Source: Aphrophora alni
Taxonomy: Eukaryota; Arthropoda; Insecta; Hemiptera; Aphrophoridae
Direction of reading: 5' to 3'
Assembly: GCA_963513935.1 (NCBI GenBank)
Contig: OY740776.1
Location: 12,244,724 to 12,308,723 of the forward strand
DNA: 64,000 nt
The notes under the pieces were generated by a model. The model ran no database searches and was not told the origin of the DNA. It saw only the letters and a list, made by a program, of their open reading frames with translations. Position 1 is the first letter of the stretch. Every line of letters starts with the position of its first letter. Positions 45,891 through 56,599 of the stretch are shown one piece after another. A program made the position numbers and the translations under genes.

Positions 45891-47645
45891 ATGCTGGTCC
45901 CATATCGGACGCCTCCCCAGGTGGCGGATAGGGGAACGCCTCTCAGATATGAGTGGTACCGGGGAAATCAAGTACCCGGGGCGGACCAAAAACCAGATAG
46001 GGGAAGGTACCCTGATAATAAACCAAAAATGGAAAGTGATCAGAAGAAAATTCCTACGGTGCAGGGAGTCGGATCCCCAGTGCCGGCGCCTGTCAGGAGT
46101 GAGAAAGCGGGCTCCGAGGCGTCGTTAGCAAGCGACCGCAATATTACCACTACAAATGTAAAGGAAAAGGAAACCCCTTTTGGGAGGAGCAATTTGACTG
46201 CAAGATCCCCAAAATCGAATGAGGTAAAAAATGATAGCTACATTGCAGAGGCATCAGTCAAAGATAAACTGCCTCCACCTGATCCAGGTAGGAGTGAAGA
46301 AGCAGTGAGAACCTGCAAACTAGAAGAAGAAAATAAGGAACTCAGGGAAAGACTTAACGAAGTAGAGCAGATAACAAGACAGCTAAAGGAAGAAGTATTA
46401 AGCCTGAGATTGGAAAACAACAAGCTAAAAACCTTTCAGTTGTCAAGTATGAGGAAAGGGGCCGAAACCTCACAAAAATACAACACTGACGAGTATCATA
46501 CAGATGAGGAGGAATTAACTAAGGAAACGGATTGGATAAGAAGGAAGAAACCCGTAAGAAAAATAAAAAAGAGGAAAGCAGAAGGTTCACCTGAAGTTGA
46601 AGTAACCGAAGATGCTAATAATGTCAGAAAACCTGATCATAAGCCGGTAAAGGCTCCTAAAGAAAAACCACCTCCACCAATAAATGTTGTTGGCATAAAG
46701 GACTTCGCAACAGTGAGAGCGCTAGTGAACTTGGAGGAAATGACCAAGTTAGCTTCCCTAAACAATGACGTGTGGAAAATTAATACAAAGGATTCAGATG
46801 CATATAGAGCTCTTTCAACTAAGTTAAATGAAGGGGGCTTCCAATGGTTCACATATGAAGACAAGAAAGACAGGCCAATTAAGGTAATGGCTAGGGGTCT
46901 ACACCCATCCTGTACTAAAGAAGAGATAATAGAGGATATAACCAATAAAGCCGAACTAAAAATAATTGATGCTGTCAACATTATCAAAAAGGAGAAGAAA
47001 ACTGACAAGGACGGGAATGAATCAATCTGCAAAAGAGGACTCCCGTTATACATGCTCACATTTGATAATAGAGAAGAAGTAGGGAAAATTTATAACATCA
47101 AATCGATACTTCATATGAGGGTGAAGATTGAGCCATTGAGAAGAACTACAAATTTAATACCGCAATGTAAAAATTGTCAAGGCTTTAATCACACAACAAA
47201 ATACTGCCATAGAGAACCTAGATGTGTGAAATGTACAGGTAAACATTCTACTGCTCAGTGCACAACAAATAAAAATATTCCACCACAATGTGTTAACTGT
47301 GGAGGAATACACCCTGCCAACTATCGAGGCTGTGAAGTCGCAAAGGAGTTGCAAAAAATTAGGAACAAAGCAAGTATCCCCCAGCAAAGAAAGGGAAAAG
47401 ATGAGGAGAATAGGTTGGCTCCAAAGCCCATGATACAAAAACAAGATGAAAGTAGAAGTACCTATTCCCATGTGGTTCAGACTAGACCTGGTAAAGGGGG
47501 AGATATAGCTGAAAACAATCTACTATTAGAAAAGGTATTAAGGAGATTGGAGATGATAGAAAAGCGGCTAGACTCTAATGATAGGAAAGTTGAGGAGGTA
47601 GTCACAAACCTCGCAGATATTAACAGCTATTTTAGACATGAATAA
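45891..47645 (+). CDS. LINE ORF1: gag-like nucleic-acid-binding protein
   Basis: I choose ATG 45891 (MLVPYRTPPQVADRG), giving 584 aa; an upstream in-frame ATG at 45765 would add 42 residues read from repeat family X. In order the protein has a charged N-terminal region, a coiled coil at about 140-190 (LEEENKELRERLNEVEQITR), a basic patch, a region like the PRE_C2HC domain of Jockey ORF1 proteins at about 265-400 (FQWFTYEDKKDRPIKV, ARGLHPSCTKEEI), and three knuckles from about 426: CX2CX4HX4C, CX2CX3HX4C and CX2CX3HX6C. It should coat the element RNA and help target it. The frame is undamaged. The stop overlaps the ORF2 start (ATGAATAA at 47638). Confidence 0.9.
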   Translation: MLVPYRTPPQVADRGTPLRYEWYRGNQVPGADQKPDRGRYPDNKPKMESDQKKIPTVQGVGSPVPAPVRSEKAGSEASLASDRNITTTNVKEKETPFGRSNLTARSPKSNEVKNDSYIAEASVKDKLPPPDPGRSEEAVRTCKLEEENKELRERLNEVEQITRQLKEEVLSLRLENNKLKTFQLSSMRKGAETSQKYNTDEYHTDEEELTKETDWIRRKKPVRKIKKRKAEGSPEVEVTEDANNVRKPDHKPVKAPKEKPPPPINVVGIKDFATVRALVNLEEMTKLASLNNDVWKINTKDSDAYRALSTKLNEGGFQWFTYEDKKDRPIKVMARGLHPSCTKEEIIEDITNKAELKIIDAVNIIKKEKKTDKDGNESICKRGLPLYMLTFDNREEVGKIYNIKSILHMRVKIEPLRRTTNLIPQCKNCQGFNHTTKYCHREPRCVKCTGKHSTAQCTTNKNIPPQCVNCGGIHPANYRGCEVAKELQKIRNKASIPQQRKGKDEENRLAPKPMIQKQDESRSTYSHVVQTRPGKGGDIAENNLLLEKVLRRLEMIEKRLDSNDRKVEEVVTNLADINSYFRHE

Positions 47646-50297
47646 AACTCTCAGAATAGCAACCTGGAACGAATGCAGCACATTCAAGAACTAGAAATAT
47701 TTCTCTATATGGAAAGAATAGATATATGTTTAATATCCGAAAGCCACTTTACAAAGTCATCTTATGTCCATATACGTGGCTATAACTGGTACTCTGCCAT
47801 TCACCCAGCAGATAGAGCTAGAGGAGGGGCTATATTAAATATTAAAGATAATCTACAACACTACGAAGTTCTAAGGGTTGAAGAAGAATTTTTTCAGGTT
47901 ATCGTTGTCAGGATTCAAACTAATAATTACAAAGAATATAATGTTGGTGCTATCTACTGTCCCCCAAAATACAACATAAAATGTGAAGAGTTCAAGCAGT
48001 TGTTCGAAAATATTGGAAGAAGCTTTATTATTGGAGGAGACTTCAACGCTAAGAATTTATATTGGGGATCAAGATTAAATAACCCAAAAGGGAAAGAACT
48101 GTTTGAGGCAGGAACAGCTCTAGCATGTAGCTTTCATTCAGGGGGTAGACCTACCTACTGGCCGGCAGACATAAATAAGATTCCAGACATTATAGATTTT
48201 TTCATATCCAGAGGAATTTCGGAAAAATATATCCAAGTTGAAAATAATGAGAGCCTTTCTTCGGACCACTCCCCAGTTATATTGACAATTAGTGAACTCA
48301 TAATTTTAAACAAGACAACTACCCCCAAACTAACAAATGCTAAAACTGATTGGACCATGTTTGGAGACCTGTTGGAAGAAAACTTAAACGTGAATGTACC
48401 CATTAAAAATGTATTTCAATTAGAAGAGGAGCTTGATGCGTTTAACGAAGTCATTCAACATGCTGCGTGGAAGAGTACGCCTGTAAGCCATAAACAATGG
48501 AATAGAGAAATTAACTATCCAGTTACATTAAGGGAACTAATTAGGGAAAAAAGGAAGACAAGGAAAGACTGGCAAAGGAATCGACATCCAGAGACAAAAA
48601 CAAAATTAAATAAATTGTGTAACGAAATAAAATCTTATATTAGTGAACTGAAGAATGAATCAATTAATAGATTCTTAGATAGTCTATCCACTCATAAAAA
48701 TGGAGAGCACTTCCTCTGGAAGGCAACAAAAGGAATTAAAAGACCTATAATACAGGTTCCTCCGATTAAAACTGCAGATGGTACATGGGCCAGAAGTAGC
48801 CTGCAAAAAGCAAACCTCTTCGCGGAATACTTAGAGGAAACGTTTCAACCCCTACCCAGACAAACAGAGGAAGAAAGCATACCTCCAATTGAAAAGCAGG
48901 ATGATGTAGAGATAACTCCGGTGACACTTCAGGAACTAAAAAAGGAAATCAAAACTAATTTAAACTCAAAAAAGGCCCCAGGTTATGACTTGATTACTGG
49001 CCAAATAGTAAAAGCCCTACCAGAGAAAGGACTTAGGAAGTTGCTCTATTTGATCAATGCGTGCTTAAGGATTAAGTATGTTCCTCTTCAGTGGAAGGTA
49101 GCTGAAGTCATTATGATACTAAAACCTGACAAACAATCTAATGACAAGAATTCATATAGACCAATTTCGTTACTACCAATAATCTCAAAGTTGTTTGAGA
49201 AGTTATTGTTAAAGAGACTCATGCCCATCATTGAGGACAGAAATCTTATTCCTGACCATCAATTTGGATTTAGGCGTAGCCATGCTACAATAGATCAAGT
49301 CCATAGGATCACAAATGTAGTAGAAAATGCGTATGAGAAAGGAGAAACATGTGCAAGTGTCTTCTTGGATCTAGCAAAGGCATTTGATAGGGTATGGCAT
49401 GACGGACTGGTGTGGAAATTGCAAAGAGATTTACCAAAGCAGTACTACACAATTTTGAAGTCATATCTATCTGATAGACACTTTCGAGTGAAATATGAAG
49501 CCGAATACTCAGGACTGAAGAAAATATCTGCTGGGGTGCCACAGGGTAGTGTGTTGGGACCTATCCTGTACTTATTGTACACAAGGGACATTCCTACACC
49601 AGATGATACAACCATAGGTACATTTGCTGATGACACGGCGATTTTAGTGACTGATAAGAAAACCGAAGAAGCTGTAATTAAACTCCAGAGGGTCGCTGAT
49701 GAGGTGTGCACATGGACTAAAAAATGGCGCATTAGTCTTAATGAAGAGAAATCAGTCAATGTTAACTTTACAAATAATAAGAACGAACATCGTATTCCAA
49801 TTATAATAAATTCTAAACAGGTTCCTCATGCCAACTCGGCTAAGTACCTTGGAATGACACTTGACGTAAAGCTGAAATGGAAGGAACATGTCAAAAAGAA
49901 AAAACAAGAATTAAATCTAAAGTTCAGGAAAATGTATTGGCTGCTTGGAAGACAATCACAACTGTCAATCCATAATAAGCTGTTGATATATAAGCAGGTC
50001 CTGAGACCAGTGTGGACATATGGGATTCAGCTATGGGGATGCACTAATAAGAAAAATATAAATATAATCCAAGTGTTCCAAAATAAGGTGTTAAGATGTA
50101 TAGTTAACGCACCCTGGTTCATCAGAAATGAAGATTTACATAGGGACCTCAAAATAGATACTGTCAGAGATGAAATAAAAAAGCAGGCAAAGAAGCACAG
50201 ACAGCGCATCAGGCACCACGAACGTCATGAGCTACGAGGGATGTTGGATGTAACTGGAAGAAGACTGAAGAGAACCAAGCCTTCGGATTTGATTTGA
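47638..50297 (+). pseudogene. LINE ORF2: APE endonuclease and reverse transcriptase, frameshifted at its start
   Basis: The natural start is ATG 47638, overlapping the ORF1 stop; it reads MNKTLRIATWN. The frame is then lost, and the rest is open in another frame from 47673 (QHIQELEIFLYMERID) for 874 codons. The break falls on the TWNxNG motif, so the first catalytic Asn loop is damaged, probably by a small deletion. Later motifs are intact: ISESHF, GGDFNAKNLYWGS and SSDHSPVI (endonuclease); KKAPGYD, YRPISLLPIISKLFEK, FLDLAKAFDRVWH, GVPQGSVLGP and TFADDTAIL (RT catalytic Asp pair near residue 652). A C-terminal WGCTNKKNINIIQVFQNKVL region follows. There is no RNase H. The copy looks young but probably cannot make active endonuclease. 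Confidence 0.9.
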
Positions 50298-50520
50298 TGG
50301 ACAATTAGTGATAGGGAGTAACCATTGGGTTATATCCCTTACAAACGTTATTCATTTATGAGGAATAAATTACTAGATGAGTATATCTTACTCAGTTGTA
50401 ATAAAAAAAAAAAAAAAAAAAAAAAAAACTGCCTAAGCTCATTTGTGATTTCAGTATCATAGTGTGAACGTTCAATATTCAATATGAATAAAGTTCTACG
50501 ATATATTTCATTTCCTGGGA

Positions 50521-50591
50521 GGAAACTATGGTTCTGATAAAATTGATATTTTGTCATCACTCCCTTTTGAAATCGTTATTTTAATATTAAG
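50521..50591 (+). CDS. F-box coding segment, first part
   Basis: The frame reads GNYGSDKIDILSSLPFEIVI then LILR, the first helix of an F-box (LPxEIxxxIL). It continues exactly in register with the segment at 50679. The codon split is AG|A (Arg). The expected GT donor after TTAAG at 50591 is absent: the sequence is ATAATA, as if G had become A. The 5' border is unclear because an in-frame TGA lies at 50483; an acceptor such as TTTCCTGGGAG (about 50520) would avoid it. F-box proteins recruit substrates to SCF ubiquitin ligases through Skp1. Confidence 0.6.
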
Positions 50592-50678
50592 ATAATACTA
50601 ATGACAGTTTATTTTCTTTAGACAAATTACATTTAACAATATAACAATTATTAATAATAATCTTTTTTAATATTATAG

Positions 50679-50841
50679 ATTGTTACCTGGCAAAACTGTG
50701 CTCAACGCAGAATTGGTTTCAAAGAAATGGTATGAAATGTGTCAAAGTGATTATGTACTAAGGAAAAGAATTAGATGTCAAACTAGAATTGAAAAAAGAT
50801 TCTACCTCAATAATTTACTAAGAAAGAAAAAATATCATTAA
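50679..50841 (+). CDS. F-box coding segment, last part and stop
   Basis: After a TATTATAG acceptor the frame gives LLPGKTVLNAELVSKKWYEM, then CQSDYVLRKRIRCQTRIEKR and FYLNNLLRKKKYH*. The spacing IL-x-x-L…LVSKKW matches the F-box consensus to the residue. An AATAAA polyadenylation signal overlaps the stop (50841-50846). The protein ends soon after the F-box with a basic tail. No F-box paralogue can be named from this alone. It may be a host gene tail or an old retrocopy; the missing donor leaves this open. Confidence 0.6.
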
Positions 50842-50849
50842 ATAAAAAC

Positions 50850-51370
50850 GAAAACATGCAAAACAAAGTGTATTTACTAATATCACTAATGATAAAAAAA
50901 AGAATGCGAATTGACAATCAAAAAGGTAACCTTTCTATATTTACTATACATTTTTTATTTATTATAAAAGAAACACGTAGATAAATTTACTAATTTTATT
51001 TATATTTCTTGAACAGGTTTATTCGCTATGAAAACAAGAGTACCAGTTAGTATTAGGCCTATTATTATTTACACTAAATTTGAAAATTCCAATTTTCCAT
51101 AATTTCTCTTTATTAGGGTCCGTAGAAAAAAGCGAGGACTTTTATAACTTCATGCACGTGTCTGTCAGTCTGTACAAGTTAACTGCTGCTTAAAACACCG
51201 ACAGCTTTATTGAAGTAACTGTTCCTATATATTAGTTTAAGCTCACACTTGAATTTTTTTCAAATTATTCCTGAAACGATATGTTTTTTTATTTGTAATT
51301 TTGCAAAAGGATTTGGGTCACTAATCTTCAAATTTCACAAAAATTCAATAGGTCTTTTATATTTAGAAGA
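50850..51370. other. Non-coding DNA with a family X end
   Basis: ATAATTTCTCTTTATTAGGG at 51099 matches the family X end at 45779. G-run near 51371. Confidence 0.35.
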
Positions 51371-51373
51371 GGG

Positions 51374-51750
51374 GGGGAGTGAATAATCAGAAACAAATTA
51401 GACGAGTTTTAGATAGGCCAATAGAAAGAAAACTGAAAACATAGGTGGAGAGAAAGAAAAGTGACTAATCGCAAAAAAGTTAAACGAGTTTTAGATAGGC
51501 CAATAGAAAGCAAACCAAAAACATGGGTGGATAGAGGGGGGGTGACTAATCAGGAACAAGTTAAACGAATTTTAGATAGAATAAAACCGAAAACATAGGT
51601 GGAGAGAAAGGGGAGTGACTAATCATAAACAAGTTAAACAAATTTTAGATAGGCCAATAGAAAGAAAACCGAAAACATAGGTGGAGAGAAAGGGGAGTGA
51701 CTAATCAGAAACAAGTTAAACGAGTTTTAAATAGGTCAACAGATATTTAG
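51374..51750. repeat. 86-bp-type tandem array, about 4.5 copies
   Basis: The unit is GGAGTGACTAATCAGAAACA, AGTTAAACGAGTTTTAGATA, GGCCAATAGAAAGAAAACC, GAAAACATAGGTGGAGAGAA. Copies vary in length from small deletions. One isolated reverse-complement unit lies at 26575-26660 inside another element. Confidence 0.88.
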
Positions 51751-52980
51751 AAGTTTTACCACTAACTCGTGAAACAGTTTTTTAAAATTTAAATATAGCA
51801 AGCAATAAATTTTAACTTTTGTTAAGGTCTTTAGGGACTACACTTAAACAAAATTGTATGAACATAATTTTGTGCGTTTTTTCTTATGAAAAGTTACAGA
51901 AAATATTTTACGTCGTGCAGAGTGCTGTGTGACTTGGGAAGAAGGGAATTTCGAACAATTAGAGTAACTGAGGTTTGTTATTTTGTTACCACTTACCATT
52001 TAATTTTTTGTTATTACAAACACTGTTTATTGAGTAAAAAAAAATAACGATTTTCTGCCTATTATTTCTTTGTTTTGTTTATAGATTTTTTTTTTTTTGT
52101 TTTTTTCTTTTTCATTTGCATATAATTTTTATATACTTTATGTACAATTGCAGAACTCACCGATAATTTTCGTTCAAAGCAAATAATGGGTATTGTAGAC
52201 AACAATCAAGAAACTATGATTTTAGTTTTATGTCGATAACTCGATTATCTTTTGACGTACAGAAAGATAATGGAAACACGTTAAGAGTAAACTTTTTTCT
52301 TCATTGTACATTTTGGTTTTGTAATTTAACTATTAAACATTTTAAACGGCCGCCATTTTGAAAGGAGTAAAAGGAATCGGTTAATTATTTTTTCAAAAAT
52401 TGTGTCTTTAGAGCAGTAAGTAGCATTTTTACTCTGTATCATTATAAAAAAAAAGAAAAAAAAAGTTTTAATTGTTTTTGTTCAAAACACAAAATGGCAA
52501 CTAGGCAGACTTCTATAAATCCTTTTAGGGCATATGTTACTATGGTGTAATATGTTAATATTTACACCAGTAAAATACGTCCTGAATATTGGAACACCCT
52601 GTATAACGAGCTTCTTTAACGGTCAAACAAATATATAAATACCATGTGTCCATAAAGTCCCACCCCCTCTTATTTTTTTTTATTAATGGAAATAGACAGA
52701 TTTGCTTTGGGGAAAGTTTAGATAACCAAAGGAGGAGTTTTTTGAAGTATCAAAATTTTCAACCCTTACCACCAAAATGGGGTAGTTTGGGGGTATGTGA
52801 AGAATTTTAAATAGCAACTCCTATTGAGTGATACCTCATTTTAAAGGTCTTTTCAAAATAAGAATTGTGACGCAAACCAGAGGTCCCTAAGTTCATCCTA
52901 CCCAACACAGCAACCAATCGAATTGTGAATTTTACGTTAATAATTAGACCGGAAATGTTACCAAATGTACAACAAGCTTT
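51751..52980. other. Non-coding DNA with ends of decayed inverted-repeat elements
   Basis: GGAACACCCTGTATAACGAG near 52590 is a right end of the ACAGGGTGTTC type; its left end is not clear. A CCATAAAGTCCCACCCCCTC stretch near 52650 looks like another element end. No gene. Confidence 0.4.
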
Positions 52981-53009
52981 AGAGTCCGGAATCTATTTCT
53001 GTCAAAAAG

Positions 53010-53390
53010 TAAATGGTAGCCATTTCAAGAACTAAATATGAGCGAAAAAAACAAGGTAAGGCTCTAACCATCATTTTACCAATCATTATCATATTGTGTT
53101 TATGTTTGTGTAGGTATGCTTTTCGTTCAGCAATATTTAGATGTTTATTATTAGTGAATAAAACGGGTAGAGTGAAGAAATGTAAGCTTGCTGTTTCTAA
53201 ACGAAATTTGAAGTGTATTGCTGCTCTGTAAAAAAACACACTGAGTGTGTATCAGAGGCTAATGAAAGTATTGATAATACAGATTTGGAAGAAAGTGAGG
53301 TTACGTCTGTAAACATAAATACTAGTGTATCTTCCACTAGTAATAGTAAAGAAACACTGGGCTTGCTTTATATAACAGCTATCATATAGA
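53010..53390 (+). pseudogene. Possible decayed transposon ORF start
   Basis: Frames give SRTKYERKKQGKAL, then GRVKKCKLAVSKRNLKCIAA, and after a frame change CVSEANESIDNTDLEESEVT followed by a Ser/Asn-rich stretch. The basic start, Cys/Lys middle and acidic Ser-rich part resemble N-terminal regions of some insect transposon proteins, but I cannot name a family. Confidence 0.3.
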
Positions 53391-53495
53391 AATACCAACA
53401 CAAGAAAATGCGCTGCATTGTTTGTAGAGAAAACTGAGATACTGATTGACAGTAATGTATAGAGACATGTCTTTATTTTACTAGTTACAACAATG

Positions 53496-53522
53496 ATTAT
53501 ATATATATATATATATATATAT
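53496..53522. repeat. (TA)n microsatellite
   Basis: About 27 bp of alternating TA. Confidence 0.9.
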
Positions 53523-54000
53523 TGATATAAGGCAGAGCTGTAGCTAAGCAACGTTCAGATTTGTAGTGTAAAAGTCTTCTAGAACTTTGACGACAATTTT
53601 CCTAAAGTTCAGAATTATGTGTTTTCAGATGCAGAAGTAGTAGGACTAGGGCATATCAATTTTACACACTTCCTCTATGTAATGTAAAGTAAATACACAC
53701 ATTTTTTTTTTATGTATTTTTTGTACAAATGATAGTTTATATATTAAACTAATGTTCGTCTATTACATCAGTTTTTCAGATATCTATTATATAGTGGTAA
53801 GATTGCAGGCTGCTATTCGCACTAGACAATATATTATTTTTTAAATATAAAAATTAAAAATAACATTTTTAATAGATATATTCCAACAATTAAAATCTCA
53901 ATTGTTAGAGATTACTATAACTACTAAATGCAGCTAATAAAAATTTTCTATTGTTGGAGCTGATTCTATATCCAACACTCACACAGATCACATCTTCCTT
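53523..54000. other. Non-coding DNA
   Basis: AT-rich; nothing recognised. Confidence 0.3.
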
Positions 54001-54003
54001 AAG

Positions 54004-54266
54004 GAGGCTGGCTGAAAGACTTACATTTGCAACATAATGGTCGTTGAAGCACCAGGTTAGTTACGGTGGAAAGTGGAAGGTCCATCATATTATGATGGAC
54101 TCCATATATCTCCACTATGGTGGGATATATGTGTTCTCCACTTACGCCGGTAGGTAACTTGTCGTAGCGCCGACCTATACACATACACATATACATACAC
54201 ACACACATACACAAACATAGAACACACAACACACACTCTTTATGAGTGGGTCTTTCAGCTGGTACA
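54004..54266. mobile_element. Possible small element with (CA)n interior
   Basis: GCTGAAAGAC near 54011-54020 and its reverse complement GTCTTTCAGC near 54251-54260 bracket about 250 bp with internal fold-backs (TCCATCATATTATGATGGA) and a CA-rich tract (54178-54235). No target duplication was recognised. Confidence 0.45.
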
Positions 54267-54799
54267 CACAAGACTGTAATAAAACAACTTTCACATTATG
54301 GTATTTGTGTTTTTATTTATTAGCCTTAAGTTAGAGGTAAGATTAACATAAAAATTTTAAATGAATGTGATAAAGAGATAAACTTGAAAATATAATGTTT
54401 TCGTAAGTGGCAAGTTGTAGTTTTAAGTTATAGAATAAGCGATAATTTTTATAATTAAAAAATATATATATACTCAGAAGAAGTGATGTGTTTTTTTCCT
54501 ACAAAATGAAATTATTATTTTATCGTCATACTGCTTCAAAAACAGCTGTTTTCAATACATGCATTGAGATTGTTGCTCTTTTTAGTCCTAGGACCTAAAA
54601 ATATCAGCTGAGCTCGAGGTCATCAGCTGTTACTTCGTTTATACGAATTAATTATCGATTGTAAAGTAAAAACAACCGATACTCTCGATTGTAAATAATC
54701 GTTAAAACAGCTGTTACCATCGGCGATTTGAAGGTAAATAGGTTATAAAATATTAGTTTTTGTGAAATTGTTTTCTTATATTAATTGCAGTATAAGTTA

Positions 54800-55830
54800 C
54801 AGAAAGACTGGTTAAGTACCAAAAAGATTCTGGAGTAAGCCAACCCAAAAAGGTAATCCAAGACGTATTGACCAGATGGAATTCGACCTATTACATGTTT
54901 AGAAGGTTGGTCTCACTTGAAGATGGAATAAAAGCTTCCTTGGCACTCAGCGAAAAATCTGAGTTAAACTTGACATCCATCGAATGGAAAGTTTGCTCAG
55001 AACTAGTAAAGGCTCTTGAGCCTTTTGAGAGTGTCACGCGACAAATGAGCGGGGAAGGCTACTTGACGGGGAGTCAAGTAATAGTACTTACTGTTGGTCT
55101 ACAAAATGTGTGCACTGAACTGTTAAAGAAACCTTTTCACGGAACAGTATTGGACATGGTGAAAGTGCTACAAGACGGCATTGCAACAAGGTTCAAGGAC
55201 ATAGAGTTTAGCCAAACTCTCGCAATCTCTACATTTTTGGATCCGCGATTCAAGCTCCATCCATTTACTACCGAAAAGGCGAAATCAAAAGTATAAACAA
55301 CAATGGAACAGCTTGTAACGAGGGAAATCTCCATGAAAAAACAAGAAGCACCTAACGATGAGACAGTAGACGAACCAATGTCCAAGAAGAGTAAAGAAGA
55401 TGAAGAAAAGGAATTGTCAGTCTGGCACTACTTCGATAGCATCATGGAAAAGCAACCGGAATCAAACTCAACTTCATCAGCTATTGTCGAGGTAACTATA
55501 CTATTTCTGTCATTAATGTGGGATAAATACAGGAGTTAGTAACAAGACAGGTGACAGACAGTAAAACAAATTGTTTACTTTCAAGTGAAAAGATACTTGG
55601 ATGAGCGAGCGATTCACCGGAAAGACGATCCATTGAAATGGTGGGCGGAAAACCATCGCCATTATCCTAATCTGGCAAGTCTTGCAAAGAAGAGGCTTCC
55701 CGTTGTCGCTACTAGTGTACCGTGCGAACGAGTATTTTCAAAAACAGGCATTCTAACTAATGAGAGGAGGAACCGTTTGAAACCAAAAAAAGTTAAAGAA
55801 CTGATTTTTCTTAATTCCAATTCAAAATAG
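54800..55830 (+). pseudogene. hAT transposase, C-terminal two-thirds, broken
   Basis: From about 54800 it reads ERLVKYQKDSGVSQPKKVIQ, then DVLTRWNSTYYMFRRL, the RNase H-fold part ending before LDPRFKLHPF. An in-frame TAA (55294) interrupts KSKV*TTMEQLV. After SSAIVEV an insertion of about 95 bp intervenes (55490-55585; it has GT and AG borders, but splicing them gives TGA). The hATC dimerisation part resumes: KRYLDERAIHRKDDPLKWWA … LPVVATSVPCERVFSKTG … NRLKPKKVKELIFLN. It resembles ZBED-like hAT proteins. It is not functional. Confidence 0.85.
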
Positions 55831-55839
55831 GTTGTGTTG

Positions 55840-56470
55840 TTGCAAAATGGTTTTTGGACCTAACATTGTTTTTTCTATTTATAAAGTTCAATATTAGTTT
55901 AAATATTAAGATTATAATCATATAATGATTTAATGAGTTAACTTTATGAAGACGTTGGAATAATATAGTTATTGTGTTGGCGCTAAAGTATGTTTAGCAA
56001 TAAAGTTTAATTTGTATTATGAATAGAAATGAATTTTTATTTTACCTTAAATAATAGAATAGATTAATATATTATTTTTTAATCATATTACTAGTTTTTA
56101 ATAAAAAGCTGTAAATAATGCATTTAAAAGAACAGGTGTCACTTAAGGTAGTACACGACAAATTAATGTGATATTCCAGGCCTTCTTAAAATACTAATAG
56201 TAATCACGTTAGAGCAAACTGTAATATTTTATATTAGTTTGCCTATCAACTAATATTTTTTCAAACTGAAACTAGTAACAAAATCCCAAGCCTATTAGAA
56301 ACAGGCGTTGCCTAAACTAATACACGCAATTTGTGATATTTCAGGCCACCTCGTAACAGTAAACAGGTCAGAACGAAAACTAATATCAGATATTAGATTT
56401 TTCCAACTAATATTTTTTCGCAACTAATATGGAAGTAACTAATATCGAAAGACATCTAATATGGCACATC
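55840..56470. other. Non-coding 3' part of the hAT element
   Basis: Contains diverged internal repeats around ACTAATATT and AAACAGGTG/AAACAGGCG (near 56130-56470). No ORF. Confidence 0.4.
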
Positions 56471-56599
56471 CCTAAGTATAACGAAAAATATATATCATCA
56501 CTAGGACCAAAAGAAGCTTTTCAATCCTCGCTCATTTTCCGGCCTCGGCCGTTAGACTGTATTGAACAGCTTCACTTTTGGTCCTAGTGATGAAATATA

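Larger units (their letters stand above)
45840..50428 (+). mobile_element. Near full-length Jockey-superfamily non-LTR retrotransposon
   Basis: It has two overlapping ORFs, a short 3' UTR and a poly(A) tail (about 50403-50428). ORF1 is gag-like with three zinc knuckles. ORF2 carries an APE-type endonuclease and RT without RNase H, which fits Jockey-like elements. The 5' border is uncertain (somewhere 45820-45890), and I found no matching target duplication. It inserted next to F-box coding sequence in the same orientation. Confidence 0.88.
54518..56595 (+). mobile_element. Deleted hAT transposon (family H, transposase-bearing copy)
   Basis: The left end (ATCGTCATACTGCTTCAAAA, AACAGCTG…, CAACCGATACTCTCGATTGT) matches the non-autonomous family H copies. 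A decayed transposase follows at 54800-55830. The right end carries AGTATAACGAAAAATATA (56474-56491) and a palindromic module CATCACTAGGACCAAAAG … CTTTTGGTCCTAGTGATG (56500-56595). The transposase N-terminal part, including the BED finger, is missing, joined directly to the left end near 54795. Confidence 0.75.

Noticed and set aside
46637..47471. Minus-strand frames of 105-140 codons within the LINE
   Set aside because: They are antisense to intact ORF1 with its zinc knuckles; composition is as expected for shadows.
50429..50450. Target duplication of the Jockey-like LINE starting CTGCCTAAGC
   Set aside because: No matching copy was found near the presumed 5' border at 45820-45890; the closest (ATGCCAAGC) is too weak.
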